DNA of 64,000 bases from Sporosarcina cyprini (GCF_022048975.1 NZ_JAKMHX010000013.1:62001-126000), one strand, 5' to 3'; positions 51,813-60,633 are shown, counted from the stretch's first letter. Notes: a model not told the origin generated them from the letters alone. A program made the numbers and translations.

Positions 51813-51827
51813 TTGACCACTGTTCAA
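51813..51827. promoter_or_regulatory. TetR-type operator copy 3 (upstream of the YrdB-like gene)
   Basis: TTGACCACTGTTCAA, identical to copy 2, placed four bases downstream of the -10 element, a typical repression site. Confidence 0.88.
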
Positions 51828-51830
51828 TTA

Positions 51831-51859
51831 AGTATATTCGCTTGTCTTCTTTCATGCAA
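51831..51859 (-). promoter_or_regulatory. Sigma-A promoter of the YrdB-like gene
   Basis: Minus strand: TTGCAT at 51859-51854, 17-bp spacer, TATACT at 51836-51831. Confidence 0.75.
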
Positions 51860-51885
51860 CTGAGATGTTACAATAAACAAAAAAA

Positions 51886-51911
51886 CGGCAAGTCTTTGTT
51901 TAGACTTGCCG
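51886..51911 (-). terminator. Terminator of the PCYCGC lipoprotein gene
   Basis: Perfect CGGCAAGTCT/AGACTTGCCG stem; seven T residues follow on the minus strand. Confidence 0.92.
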
Positions 51912-51926
51912 GGAACACCAGTCACC

Positions 51927-52430
51927 TTATGCAGGCATCGGTGTGTCGGTTGGTTCAGCATAACCCTCACTATATGTGCTATCAATGTATTCACGGATTT
52001 CCTTCATTGATTTGCCTTCTTGCTTCATTTGGACAGATTTCGCCGCAATTTCCAAGCAGACGAGGCAACGAGTGCCGTGATCGTCCCATACAACAGATCC
52101 ATCCTCGCGAATTTCATCGACGAAGCAATTTAAATTGCTGCCGTGGCCCGCGCTTTCACCACAACCGCAATAGCAAGGCATGTAAGCCAAGACATCTTCA
52201 GCATTAGCCGCCACTTGGTACACAAGCCGCATATCTTCCGGTTTGTCATCCAAGAACTTCGGCAGCACTGCAGCCGATTCCGTTACTTCCTGCAAATCAC
52301 CGTTCGGCAAATGCTTTTCATGACCGACTTCCATCTCTTTATGGGCCGAGCCGTTTTCTTTCGACTTGTCTCCGCATGCGGAAAGGACAAGCACAAGTAT
52401 CGCAATGATAGGCATGAGCTTTTTCATCAT
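51927..52430 (-). CDS. PCYCGC-motif lipoprotein
   Basis: 167 residues. Seen: lipobox LVLSAC, a His/Glu-rich linker, the MPCYCGCGESAGHGSNLNC motif that names the family, then RCLVCLEIA with two more cysteines. The cluster of Cys and His suggests metal (possibly copper) or disulfide chemistry outside the membrane; the role is not established. Single gene with its own terminator. Confidence 0.9.
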   Translation of the reverse strand: MMKKLMPIIAILVLVLSACGDKSKENGSAHKEMEVGHEKHLPNGDLQEVTESAAVLPKFLDDKPEDMRLVYQVAANAEDVLAYMPCYCGCGESAGHGSNLNCFVDEIREDGSVVWDDHGTRCLVCLEIAAKSVQMKQEGKSMKEIREYIDSTYSEGYAEPTDTPMPA

Positions 52431-52493
52431 TCATGTCTACTCCTTTATATTGTAATGTCCTTCCATCATAACGGAGTTCCGGATGCAAGAGGG

Positions 52494-52913
52494 TTACAAC
52501 TTTGTGGACAATCCATGCATTTTCCGTGCATTTTTGTCTTGTTTGATCCAATACCTGATCCCCTTTCCCGCAAACGGCTCATCCGAAAAACGAGGGATCA
52601 CATGCAAATGCGCATGCATGATGGACTGTCCCCCGACTTCACCCGTGTTCCAGCCGACGGTATAACCTTCATGGTCATACCGCTCTTCCAAATAATCCTT
52701 CGCCTTTAAAAGCAGCTCCTGCGTATCCCGCCATTCGTTTTCTGTCAGCCCGAACACGTCTTGTACATGACGCTTCGGGACAATTAACCCGCTGCCTTCC
52801 AAAACGGTCTGCTCAGAAGCCTTCTGGATATAGGCACATGTCTCGTTTTCGAATAGGATCTGCTGCTCGGGATCTTCGGTCAAATGACAGTAGGGGCATA
52901 ATGACTTCTCCAT
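52494..52913 (-). CDS. HIT-family nucleotide hydrolase/transferase
   Basis: 139 residues. Seen: an N-terminal CPYCHL (possible zinc pair), LIVPKRHVQDVFGL and the catalytic histidine triad HAHLHVIPR (HxHxHx). HIT proteins hydrolyse AMP-lysine, Ap4A-like or adenylylated compounds. It starts three bases after the fumarase stop codon, so the two are co-transcribed. Confidence 0.9.
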   Translation of the reverse strand: MEKSLCPYCHLTEDPEQQILFENETCAYIQKASEQTVLEGSGLIVPKRHVQDVFGLTENEWRDTQELLLKAKDYLEERYDHEGYTVGWNTGEVGGQSIMHAHLHVIPRFSDEPFAGKGIRYWIKQDKNARKMHGLSTKL

Positions 52914-52915
52914 GC

Positions 52916-54298
52916 TTACCGGCCGATCATTTTGGACGGATCGACATATTCATCGAACTGCTCTTCCGTCAATAAACCCGTTTTGAGCGCCGCCTCTTTC
53001 AATGTTGTACCTTCCTTATGAGCCGTCTTTGCGATTTTAGCCGCATTTTCGTAACCGATATGCGGATTCAATGCTGTTACGAGCATAAGCGAGTTCTTCA
53101 CTTTGCGATCAATTTCCTCGCGGTTCGGCTCGATGCCGACTGCACAATTATCATTGAAGCTATGCATACCGTCTGCGAGCAACTTCGCGGATTGTAGGAA
53201 GTTGTAAATGATGACCGGCTTGAATACATTCAATTCAAAATTCCCTTGGCTTGCCGCAAAGCCAATTGTCGCGTCATTCCCCATAACTTGTGCAACGACC
53301 ATTGTCAGCGCTTCACTTTGTGTCGGGTTCACTTTCCCCGGCATGATGGAGCTGCCCGGTTCATTTTCAGGAATGGTGATTTCCCCGATGCCCGAACGCG
53401 GTCCGCTTGCCAGCCAGCGCACATCATTCGCGATTTTCATTAAATCTGCCGCGAGTGCTTTGAGCGCGCCATGTGTGTAGACGACTTCATCATAGCTGGT
53501 AAGGGCATGGAATTTATTCGACGCGGACGTGAACTCGATGCCGACCGATTTCGAGATTTCCTCGGCTACTTTGTCTCCGAAGCCTTTCGGTGCGTTCAAT
53601 CCTGTACCGACCGCAGTGCCGCCAATGGCAAGCTCCTTCATCGATTGAACGCTATCCTTCAGCATGCGCTCGGTCTTTTCCAGCATCCGGTGCCACCCGC
53701 TTATTTCCTGTCCAAGCGTGAGAGGCGTCGCATCTTGCAAATGCGTACGGCCGATTTTAATAACATCCATGAATGCCTCGGATTTTTTTCCGAGTGTTTC
53801 TTTTAACACGGCAATCGCCGGTAATACGTCACGTTCTACTGCGATGACACCCGCCACATGCAGGGCTGTCGGGAATGTATCATTGGAACTTTGGGATTTA
53901 TTCACATCATCATTCGGATGGAGGCGTTCTTCCTCTCCCCATTCCTCAAGCAGCTGGTTACCTCTGTTTGCTAACACTTCATTCATATTCATATTCGATT
54001 GCGTACCGCTACCGGTCTGCCAGACGACGAGCGGGAAATGGTCGTCCCATTTACCTTCCAGCACTTCTTCCGCTGCCGCGACAATCGCCTTCATTTTCGC
54101 TTCGGACAAATTTCCGAACGAATGGCTTGCGATGGCAGCCGATTTCTTCAGATGTGCAAACGCACGAATGACTCCGAGTGGAATCCGCTCGCCGCCGATT
54201 TTGAAGTTTTGTTTACTCCGCTGGGTTTGTGCACCCCATAGCTTATCTGCCGGAACTTTAATTTCTCCAAACGTGTCATGCTCGATACGATATTCCAT
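52916..54298 (-). CDS. fumC: Class II fumarate hydratase
   Basis: 460 residues. Interconverts fumarate and malate in the TCA cycle. Seen: [13 protein letters not shown], the [13 protein letters not shown] segment with the catalytic His, and the superfamily signature [15 protein letters not shown]. The start is the ATG of [10 protein letters not shown] after GGCGGAGGA; a longer frame adds 17 non-family residues. Iron-free, heat-stable class. Followed by the HIT gene. Confidence 0.97.
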   Translation of the reverse strand: MEYRIEHDTFGEIKVPADKLWGAQTQRSKQNFKIGGERIPLGVIRAFAHLKKSAAIASHSFGNLSEAKMKAIVAAAEEVLEGKWDDHFPLVVWQTGSGTQSNMNMNEVLANRGNQLLEEWGEEERLHPNDDVNKSQSSNDTFPTALHVAGVIAVERDVLPAIAVLKETLGKKSEAFMDVIKIGRTHLQDATPLTLGQEISGWHRMLEKTERMLKDSVQSMKELAIGGTAVGTGLNAPKGFGDKVAEEISKSVGIEFTSASNKFHALTSYDEVVYTHGALKALAADLMKIANDVRWLASGPRSGIGEITIPENEPGSSIMPGKVNPTQSEALTMVVAQVMGNDATIGFAASQGNFELNVFKPVIIYNFLQSAKLLADGMHSFNDNCAVGIEPNREEIDRKVKNSLMLVTALNPHIGYENAAKIAKTAHKEGTTLKEAALKTGLLTEEQFDEYVDPSKMIGR

Positions 54299-54375
54299 AC
54301 TTCCTCCGCCTTTCGAAAATAGAATGAAACTCCTTCTTCTATCATGCACTTTTTCGTCTGGGAAATAAAATGAAA

Positions 54376-54395
54376 AGACCCGGTCTCCCAGGTCT
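54376..54395 (-). terminator. Terminator of the NUDIX gene
   Basis: AGACC-GG/CC-GGTCT hairpin; TTTTCATTTTATTT follows on the minus strand. Confidence 0.72.
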
Positions 54396-54401
54396 CAGTC
54401 G

Positions 54402-54860
54402 TCATTCTATGAAATTTTTCCCTGCCGCCCATTCTTCGATGAATTGGCGTTGGCGCGGGTTTAGATTCAAAGGCAGCTCCTCTTTTCCGAAGTAATGATG
54501 GGCTTTGCTTTCCACTCCGCTCTGCTGGAGGCTGCCGCTGAAATCTGATGTGATGAAGATCACCTGGACGCTATACGTTTCATCTCCATTCGGATAGGTG
54601 ACAAAACAGGCATCGCCTGAATAGAGGCCGAACAATTGCAATTGATTCACATGAAGACCCGTCTCTTCCAATGTCTCCCGCCTAGCTGTTTCCTCAAACG
54701 TTTCCCCGATTTCCATCACACCACCCGGGATACACCAATTATCCTCATCTGCGCGGTGCTGAAGCAAAATACGATCATCTTTCGTCAAAATGACGCCACA
54801 ACCCACCGTCAATAGAGGACGCTGGCCAATCAGCTTTCGCATTGCTCGAACATAGTCCAT
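54402..54860 (-). CDS. NUDIX hydrolase
   Basis: 152 residues. Seen: the NUDIX box (G-x5-E-x7-REx2EExGx) in GGVMEIGETFEETARRET... at about residues 46-68, with the N-terminal VGCGVILTKDDRILLQ strand. Substrate unknown. The start overlaps the end of the cupin/HD-GYP gene by 31 bases and follows AAGGGCGAG, so the two are coupled. An ATG 18 bases further in is a minor alternative. Confidence 0.9.
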   Translation of the reverse strand: MDYVRAMRKLIGQRPLLTVGCGVILTKDDRILLQHRADEDNWCIPGGVMEIGETFEETARRETLEETGLHVNQLQLFGLYSGDACFVTYPNGDETYSVQVIFITSDFSGSLQQSGVESKAHHYFGKEELPLNLNPRQRQFIEEWAAGKNFIE

Positions 54861-55786
54861 CCAATCTCGCCCTTCTTCTCTTCTATGACTTCCACAAAAG
54901 CGTCCACCACCGCCGGGTTGAATTGCTTCCCTTTTTCATTCAATAATTCTTCCAAAGCAGTATCTACGGGCATAGCTTTCTTGTAGACGCGATCCGTCGT
55001 CATCGCGTCAAAGGCATCCACAACAGAGACAATGGCCGCTTCCAAGGAGATTTCCTCTTCTTTTAAACCGAAAGGATACCCTTTGCCATCATACCGTTCA
55101 TGATGCTGCTCTACGATATAGGCCGCCTCTCTCAGCCATTCCACCGGATGATTCCGAAGCATGTCCGCCCCTCTCTGCGAATGGGATTTCATAATGTCCC
55201 ATTCCGCCGGGGTAAGTTTTCCTGGTTTATTCAATATGTCGGGCGGAATTGCCAATTTCCCGAGGTCATGGAAGTAAGCTCCCCACCTCATCAGCTTTAA
55301 GCTGGCGGCAGGCCGATCAAACTTCTTCCATACTTCAATGGCGTATTGCCTGATGCGATCACAGTGCTGATACGTATAGCCATCGACCTGGGCCACTGCA
55401 TCCATTTCACGCTGAAGCAATTGCATCTCAGAGAAATTTTTCTCGTAAAATGGCGCATCCATATGGATCACCACTTCTGCGTCCGATAACGCGTAGAATG
55501 TAATTACTTTGGCATGTTGGGAGGCATCGACTGTCTCTCCAATTTTCATTCTCCGCCTGCTGCCTGCATGTTCATAATCCATCCTACCGCTAACTAACGT
55601 ATACTGCTCCACCGTGGCATGATCTGGATTATATTGCGCGCAAAACGAGCCGCCCGGCGGCAAAGCAAAAACCGCTTCCGCGATATTTTGACGCCTCTCC
55701 ATCAGCGTAACCGTTCCAGAAGACAGATATAGCACGGGGCGACCGCTCTTCTCCTTCTGCCAGACCTTCCTCATTTTCCCCTTCAT
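54830..55786 (-). CDS. HD-GYP cyclic-di-GMP phosphodiesterase-like protein with N-terminal cupin-like domain
   Basis: 318 residues. Seen: N-terminal ~115 residues of beta-strands with a cupin-like pattern (GGSFCAQYNPDHATVEQYTLVSG, MKIGETV), then an HD-GYP domain: YFHDLGKLAIPPDIL, KSHSQRGADML and HHERYDGKGYPFGL. HD-GYP enzymes hydrolyse c-di-GMP; the HD pair and GYP loop are intact. The cupin-like part may sense a small molecule. The start MKGKMRKVWQ follows GGAGGG. Together with the GT2 locus at 24.9 kb it could affect exopolysaccharide, but there is no direct link. Confidence 0.87.
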   Translation of the reverse strand: MKGKMRKVWQKEKSGRPVLYLSSGTVTLMERRQNIAEAVFALPPGGSFCAQYNPDHATVEQYTLVSGRMDYEHAGSRRRMKIGETVDASQHAKVITFYALSDAEVVIHMDAPFYEKNFSEMQLLQREMDAVAQVDGYTYQHCDRIRQYAIEVWKKFDRPAASLKLMRWGAYFHDLGKLAIPPDILNKPGKLTPAEWDIMKSHSQRGADMLRNHPVEWLREAAYIVEQHHERYDGKGYPFGLKEEEISLEAAIVSVVDAFDAMTTDRVYKKAMPVDTALEELLNEKGKQFNPAVVDAFVEVIEEKKGEIGWTMFEQCES

Positions 55787-55893
55787 CGGCACCCTCCGCC
55801 CGTCATAATTCGACTGTATATCCCATTTTTCTTCATTATACAGGAGGAGGGCAGAGCTGGCTATCATGTTTTTAGAATTAATAGATTATTTTA

Positions 55894-57159
55894 TTATAAT
55901 TCTTGACGTAAAGCTTGGATTACATCGATTTTAGTTGCCTTTCTCGCTGGACGCCATCCTGAAACCATCGCAACTGTAATACTGATGGCGGAGGCGATAA
56001 GTACGAGCTGCCATGGAATAATGGAAAATGTCACATTCATCCCACCGAGATCCTCTTCGCTTAGCGCAGCCGAAACAATCATCGGCAAGACCAAATTCGC
56101 TATATAACTGATGCCATACGATAGGATGACAGCAATCACCGTCCCTAAAATGCCGATCCATGCACTCTCCATTAAGAAAAGCCGCTGAATTAATTTAGGA
56201 CTCGCGCCGATCGCTTTCATGACGCCGATTTCACGGGTCCGTTCTGTCACAGCCATCGTCATTGTGTTAAAAATACCAATTGAAGCAATCAAGATGGCGA
56301 TGGTTCCGACAAACACCAGGCCTGCTTTGAACGCAAGGAAAAACACATCAATCTGTTCTAACTGGTCAGCAATGGAGTAAACAGAATATCCTTCTTCCTT
56401 CAATGCGTTGCTCACAGTCTTCACATTTTCCAACTTGTCTGCGTACATTTTTACGTTGCCATAAAACAATTGGCCATCCGGTTCTTCGACATTGGCCTGG
56501 TATATTTGATTCAAGGAAGGGATAATGCTTTCATCCGCATAGATATTAGCATCCTGAATCCAATCTTTCGCAGGTTCTTTTGCAATACCGACAATCGTAA
56601 ATGCCGTCTCCTCCGGGAATAAATCTTGTTCTTCATATAACCCCATCTGATACGTAAACTGTGTTCCAATCAGCTCACCATCGTACGTCACAGGCAACTC
56701 CGGATCCTCACCCGGCTCTATCAGATTCTGGGCAAAATGACTGCCGACCACAACCTCATTTGCGGATTTCGGTAGACGCCCTTCCTTCAGGGCAAAGCCT
56801 ACTTTCCCCTCCTCTTTAAAATCAGTGATGATGAGCTGCTGATTTCCTTCGAAGCCATCTAGGTTTGTCGAAGACTGCAGGTTCATGGATTGCCGATACA
56901 CAACCGCTTTGACATGGTCACGTTTCTTCAGTTTCTCGACTGTCGACTCATCCATTTGTTCCGAATACACTTCAATTTCATTTACCACGCGATTATCCAA
57001 AATCTCTTTGCGCATCGTATCATGGATTCCGAAACCGACCGATGCCAGAACGATTAGAAAGGCCGTTCCCATAGTCGCAGCCAGAATGGTCATGAACACG
57101 CGCAACTTATTCTTCTTAATATGCTGCCGGACAAAATCCAGTTGATCCTTAAACTGCAT
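55894..57159 (-). CDS. MacB-like ABC transporter permease
   Basis: 421 residues. Seen: a first membrane helix after KKNKLRVFMTILAATMGTAFL, a large extracellular MacB_PCD domain (about 50-270), then three C-terminal helices (FtsX domain) with GIFNTMTMAVTERTREIGVMKAIGAS. Typical of mechanotransmission ABC systems for peptides, lipoproteins or antibiotics. Overlaps the ATPase gene by 11 bases. Substrate unknown. Confidence 0.92.
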   Translation of the reverse strand: MQFKDQLDFVRQHIKKNKLRVFMTILAATMGTAFLIVLASVGFGIHDTMRKEILDNRVVNEIEVYSEQMDESTVEKLKKRDHVKAVVYRQSMNLQSSTNLDGFEGNQQLIITDFKEEGKVGFALKEGRLPKSANEVVVGSHFAQNLIEPGEDPELPVTYDGELIGTQFTYQMGLYEEQDLFPEETAFTIVGIAKEPAKDWIQDANIYADESIIPSLNQIYQANVEEPDGQLFYGNVKMYADKLENVKTVSNALKEEGYSVYSIADQLEQIDVFFLAFKAGLVFVGTIAILIASIGIFNTMTMAVTERTREIGVMKAIGASPKLIQRLFLMESAWIGILGTVIAVILSYGISYIANLVLPMIVSAALSEEDLGGMNVTFSIIPWQLVLIASAISITVAMVSGWRPARKATKIDVIQALRQEL

Positions 57160-57847
57160 GGGTTACGCCTCCTTCCTTCAATTCGCCATCGTGCATGCGA
57201 TACATCCGGTCTGCCGTCTCCGCTACCGTGTCGTCATGCGTAATGATAATGAACGTAATCCCGCGGGTTTTATTCAACGACTGAATCAACAGCAGAATAT
57301 CCTGCTCCGTCTCCGAATCCAAACTCCCCGTCGGCTCGTCCGCGAAAATAATCGGCGGATCTGTGATTAGCGCACGCGCGATACTCACCCTCTGCTGCTG
57401 CCCGCCGGACAACTCATTCGGATAATGATGCTGCACGTCCGTCAATCCTACCAGCTTCAGCAGTTCATTCACCTTCTCCTTCCGGATGGCCCGGTCCACC
57501 CCGCTCAACGTAAGCGGCAACTCCACATTCTCAAACGCCGTCAACCCCGGCATCAGCTGGAAGTTCTGAAAAATAAACCCATACGTCGAAAGCCGAAACG
57601 CCGCCCGCTCCGCCTCCGAGTAAGAGGTCGTCATCGTGCCACCCACCCGAATCGTCCCCCGATCCGGCGTCAAAAACCCCGCCAATATATGCAGCAACGT
57701 CGACTTCCCCGACCCGCTCCGTCCCACAATGGAAACAATCTCGCCCTTCTGAATCGAAAAATTCAACCCTTTCAGCACAGGGACTTCCTTCTCCTTGCCC
57801 TTCTTGCCAATCTTAAACGAATGATACAACTCCCGAACCTCAATCAT
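57149..57847 (-). CDS. MacB/LolD-like ABC transporter ATPase
   Basis: 232 residues. Seen: Walker A GRSGSGKST, LSGGQQQRVSIARAL signature, Walker B PIIFADEPTGSLD and the H-loop IITHD. Partner of the overlapping permease. AGGTTGCAGG before the ATG. Confidence 0.94.
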   Translation of the reverse strand: MIEVRELYHSFKIGKKGKEKEVPVLKGLNFSIQKGEIVSIVGRSGSGKSTLLHILAGFLTPDRGTIRVGGTMTTSYSEAERAAFRLSTYGFIFQNFQLMPGLTAFENVELPLTLSGVDRAIRKEKVNELLKLVGLTDVQHHYPNELSGGQQQRVSIARALITDPPIIFADEPTGSLDSETEQDILLLIQSLNKTRGITFIIITHDDTVAETADRMYRMHDGELKEGGVTHAV

Positions 57848-57979
57848 CCTGCAACCTCCATTTGTTTCATTTGTAGTTCCAGTATAGGCGGCGAATCTTA
57901 AGAGGGAGTGAGGGGGAAAATGAAGAATTTCTTAAGAATGGGGTGGGGTTCTAGCGGGGAACAGTGGAAGCGGTGTGAT

Positions 57980-58340
57980 TTCTGGCGTTCAACTGGAGAT
58001 TCTGGCATTCGGACAGCGATTCTGGCGTTCAGCTCAACTTTCTGGCGCTCGGACGGCAGTTCTGGCGTTCAGCTCGAGATTCTGGCGTTCGGGCGGCAGT
58101 TCTGGCGTTCAACTCAGCTTTCTGGCGCTCGGACGGCAATTCTGGCGTTCAGCTCGAGATTCTGGCGTTCGGGCGGCAGTTCTGGCGTTCAACTCAACTT
58201 TCTGGCGTTCGGGCGGCAGTTCTGGCGTTCAACCCAGCTTTCTGGCGTTCGGACGTCGGGTCTGGCGTTCATTCATTTTTTCTGGCGTTCGGGCGGCAGT
58301 TCTGACGTTCAACTCAACTCTCTGGCGTTCAGCTGGTGGC
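57980..58340. repeat. Intergenic tandem array 4: 18 units of exactly 20 bp (core TTCTGGCGTTC)
   Basis: TTCTGGCG-type cores start every 20 bases from 57980 to 58320 with no insertion or deletion. The rest of the unit alternates between AACTCAACT/AGCTCGAGA-like and GGGCGGCAG/GGACGGCAG-like tails, a 40-bp higher-order unit. Because 20 is not a multiple of three the plus strand reads a 20-residue peptide repeat (FWRS...LAF...) in open frames; these are not credible genes. It sits in a 700-bp gap between the divergent MacB-like ATPase and the AT-rich island. Confidence 0.95.
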
Positions 58341-58553
58341 AATCCTATGAAGGTTTCTCAAGGCGTTAGACAATCCCGGACGCTTCTTTACGCCGTCAAA
58401 GCGCCGGACCGCCTAATTAACTCTTCTATTGAACATTATGTTCGAATTACACATTAGATTTTATTCAACTATTTCAAAAAAGGCCTAATAATTGGGACTA
58501 CCTACTCTGGGCCGCTTGCGCCTAGAGAAGAAGATTTGAATTAACTTGGTGGC
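58341..58553. other. Intergenic stretch without recognisable genes
   Basis: Between array 4 and the methyltransferase remnant. The base composition shifts here from GC-rich repeat to AT-rich. I see no gene, RNA fold or array in it. Confidence 0.5.
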
Positions 58554-58838
58554 GTGGCTGAGATGAAGGTGCTATATATCGGTTGTGGGAGTATTAATTA
58601 TCAGAAATATATGAATAACCTAAGGATATCAGAGCTTTGGGGAATTGATCTTTCAAAGACACAGATTGATACGGCGAAGGAGTTTCTGAAGGAGAGCAAA
58701 GCGCCTGTCCATTTAGTTGAATCGCCGATGGAGGAAAATCCCGGGCTGCCTCATGCATACTTTGATATTGCTATTGAATCTTTGCGTTGGGTTAGACGAC
58801 CGATTTGCATGATGAGCTTAAATTATTTTTTGTCATAA
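58554..58838 (+). pseudogene. Broken SAM-dependent methyltransferase
   Basis: 94 codons. It reads KVLYIGCGSINYQKYM, GIDLSKTQIDTAKEFL and PHAYFDIAIES, which are motifs I, II and post-II of a class I methyltransferase. The usual N-terminal ~40 residues before motif I are missing, Asp of motif I is Tyr, and after FDIAIES the frame runs into unrelated sequence (LRWVRRP...) and stops. No ribosome site is obvious. A decayed gene fragment is the best reading; a tiny functional protein is unlikely. Confidence 0.7.
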
Positions 58839-58913
58839 GAAATCATTTATAGCATAAAAGTAAAGGGTATAAAAGTTTTACAATCTAGCATTTAAACAGG
58901 AGGAGAAAATGGC

Positions 58914-59348
58914 TTGAAGAAAAGATTTTGTTTTATTTTCATCGTTTTGTTGTTACTAACGGTACTACCGACATTTGGAAACTCAATTGTTAAAGCTGAA
59001 GCAGTTGTAAAACACGGTAAAATCAGTTTTTATAACCCAGTTAATAAAGGGTCTGATGGGAAATTAATGACAGAAAATGATTGTGCAGTCGATCGTTCTC
59101 ACAGTTATTTGCCCAAAGGGACTAAAATTTCAGCAACAAATCTGGATACTAATAAGTCAAAGTGGCTTGAAAAGTGGGATATAGGTGATTTCAGTAAATA
59201 CGGGGTTGTTCTTGATGTTCTACCAGAGACATTTGTTTACCTTGGTGGAATTAAAAAAGATGGATATATCGAAAGAGCCCGAATCGAATGGTATGATTTA
59301 CGCGGATCAGTCGAGAATCCCGAAGCAACCGATATGGATCCTCAGTAA
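58914..59348 (+). CDS. Secreted double-psi beta-barrel (RlpA-like) protein
   Basis: 144 residues. Seen: a signal peptide (FIFIVLLLLTVLPTFG, cleavage near AEA), then GKISFYNP...MTENDCAVDRSHSYLPKGTKISATNL and GVVLDVLPETFVYLGG, the DPBB pattern shared by RlpA-like and expansin-like domains. The start is TTG after AGGAGG (the ATG between them is followed at once by a stop). Markedly AT-rich codon use compared with neighbours. A cell-wall-related or toxin-immunity role is possible but unsupported. Confidence 0.7.
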   Translation: MKKRFCFIFIVLLLLTVLPTFGNSIVKAEAVVKHGKISFYNPVNKGSDGKLMTENDCAVDRSHSYLPKGTKISATNLDTNKSKWLEKWDIGDFSKYGVVLDVLPETFVYLGGIKKDGYIERARIEWYDLRGSVENPEATDMDPQ

Positions 59349-59357
59349 TTTCTAACA

Positions 59358-59394
59358 AAAATCTGGATAAAACACATTTATCCAGATTTTTTTA
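59358..59394 (+). terminator. Terminator of the DPBB gene
   Basis: AAATCTGGATAA/TTATCCAGATTT stem with a short loop and a T-run. Confidence 0.88.
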
Positions 59395-59421
59395 TGATGT
59401 ACAACCGGGAGGAAGATAGCT

Positions 59422-60453
59422 ATGAAGAGAAAAATTACTTTTTTTATTATAATTGTTGTTATACTTTTTTTATTTAGAAATGAATTAATTAATGATAAGG
59501 AAGACCTTTCGGATAAGTCTGTAACTTTAACTAATTTATATATAAATCTATTTGACCCAAAGAGTCTTGTAAACATATTTTATCAATATAATCAAACGTC
59601 TCAAGAAAACAAGGTACTTTTAAAGAAGGATATAGTAGACTACACGGCCTTCGCTTTCTCTGAGCACTCTAATAGCCTGTATTTTGCTGATAAAGCAAAA
59701 GACAATACAATGCAATTATTTGTAAAGAACTTGAAAACTAATCAAACAAAACAATTAACAAGTGAAGTAAATAATGTGGATTTTATCCAAATCGACAAAA
59801 CAGAGACAACAATCTTTATGAGAGTTTTGTTGAAGAATGAAAATCGTAATTTTCATATTGCTACCTACGATATAGAGACAAAGGAGTTGAAAATTTGGGA
59901 CGAGACTAATACAGATAAAAGTATTTTAAACTTTGACTACAACAAAAATAACAATAAATTAGTTATAGCATCCTATTCACAAGCCGAGGACACAAAGAAA
60001 CTTGAAGAAGCTAATGAAAATCAAACCATATTACTTCCTCCTAAATACAGTATTGACATTTATGATATCAGTGGAAATATGGAAAAACGTATTACTACTA
60101 TGGAAGTATTTATTAGTGGGGTCTCATTTTCACCTGATCAAGAAGCATTGTTGTTAAGTTATGATGAAGACTTAATTAGCCCTTTATCTTATGTTGTAGA
60201 AATAGATGTCAACACAAAAAAAATAAAACCATTGTTTAATACCCAATCGAAGTATTCAAAAATTAGGGCTGTTAAATATGATGAAAAAAATGAAGGCTTT
60301 TTCTTTTTATCCAGCTTTAAAAAAAATAAAAATCATTACAATGCTTTGGAAATCCCCGAGAAAAGTGTGCTTTCTTACTATGACCTTAAAAAAAATAAAA
60401 TTAAAGACATTTGGCAAACCAATAAAGGAGTAATTGTTAATTATTCATATTAG
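59422..60453 (+). CDS. Exported or membrane-anchored beta-propeller-like protein
   Basis: 343 residues, very AT-rich (frequent AAA, AAT, TTA codons). Seen: one N-terminal hydrophobic anchor (FFIIIVVILFLF) and then repeated units such as SEHSNSLYFADKAKD, NFDYNKNNNKLVIAS and VSFSPDQEALLLSYD, the 'fSpDg..l.f' pattern of TolB/WD-like beta-propellers. No catalytic motif. It probably faces outwards. Composition suggests recent acquisition together with the DPBB gene. Function unknown. Confidence 0.7.
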   Translation: MKRKITFFIIIVVILFLFRNELINDKEDLSDKSVTLTNLYINLFDPKSLVNIFYQYNQTSQENKVLLKKDIVDYTAFAFSEHSNSLYFADKAKDNTMQLFVKNLKTNQTKQLTSEVNNVDFIQIDKTETTIFMRVLLKNENRNFHIATYDIETKELKIWDETNTDKSILNFDYNKNNNKLVIASYSQAEDTKKLEEANENQTILLPPKYSIDIYDISGNMEKRITTMEVFISGVSFSPDQEALLLSYDEDLISPLSYVVEIDVNTKKIKPLFNTQSKYSKIRAVKYDEKNEGFFFLSSFKKNKNHYNALEIPEKSVLSYYDLKKNKIKDIWQTNKGVIVNYSY

Positions 60454-60595
60454 CCAAAACGGTCACAATCATTGCATTCCATGTATCTAGAAATACAATC
60501 TAATGATTTAACATTCTCGTGGTCTTCACTACAACTACGTACAAGTAAGGGGGTAGCAAACATTTCAGTCGACCCCCACCCCCTAAACCAAAAAA

Positions 60596-60622
60596 CCCCC
60601 GATCCGCCAGGCGGGTCGGGGG
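60596..60622 (-). terminator. Terminator of the flotillin operon
   Basis: CCCCCGATCCGCC/GGCGGGTCGGGGG stem with a one-base loop and one G.T pair; on the minus strand it is followed by TTTTTTGG. Confidence 0.88.
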
Positions 60623-60633
60623 CACTCTATCAA

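Noticed and set aside
12670..58340. CRISPR arrays as an explanation for the repeats
   Set aside because: Units are only 20-21 bp with no separate long unique spacers, the repeats are degenerate, and no cas genes are present.
57908..58457. Two long overlapping frames with FWRS/LAF peptide repeats
   Set aside because: Artefact of the 20-bp array; both frames consist of the same repeat read in shifted phase.
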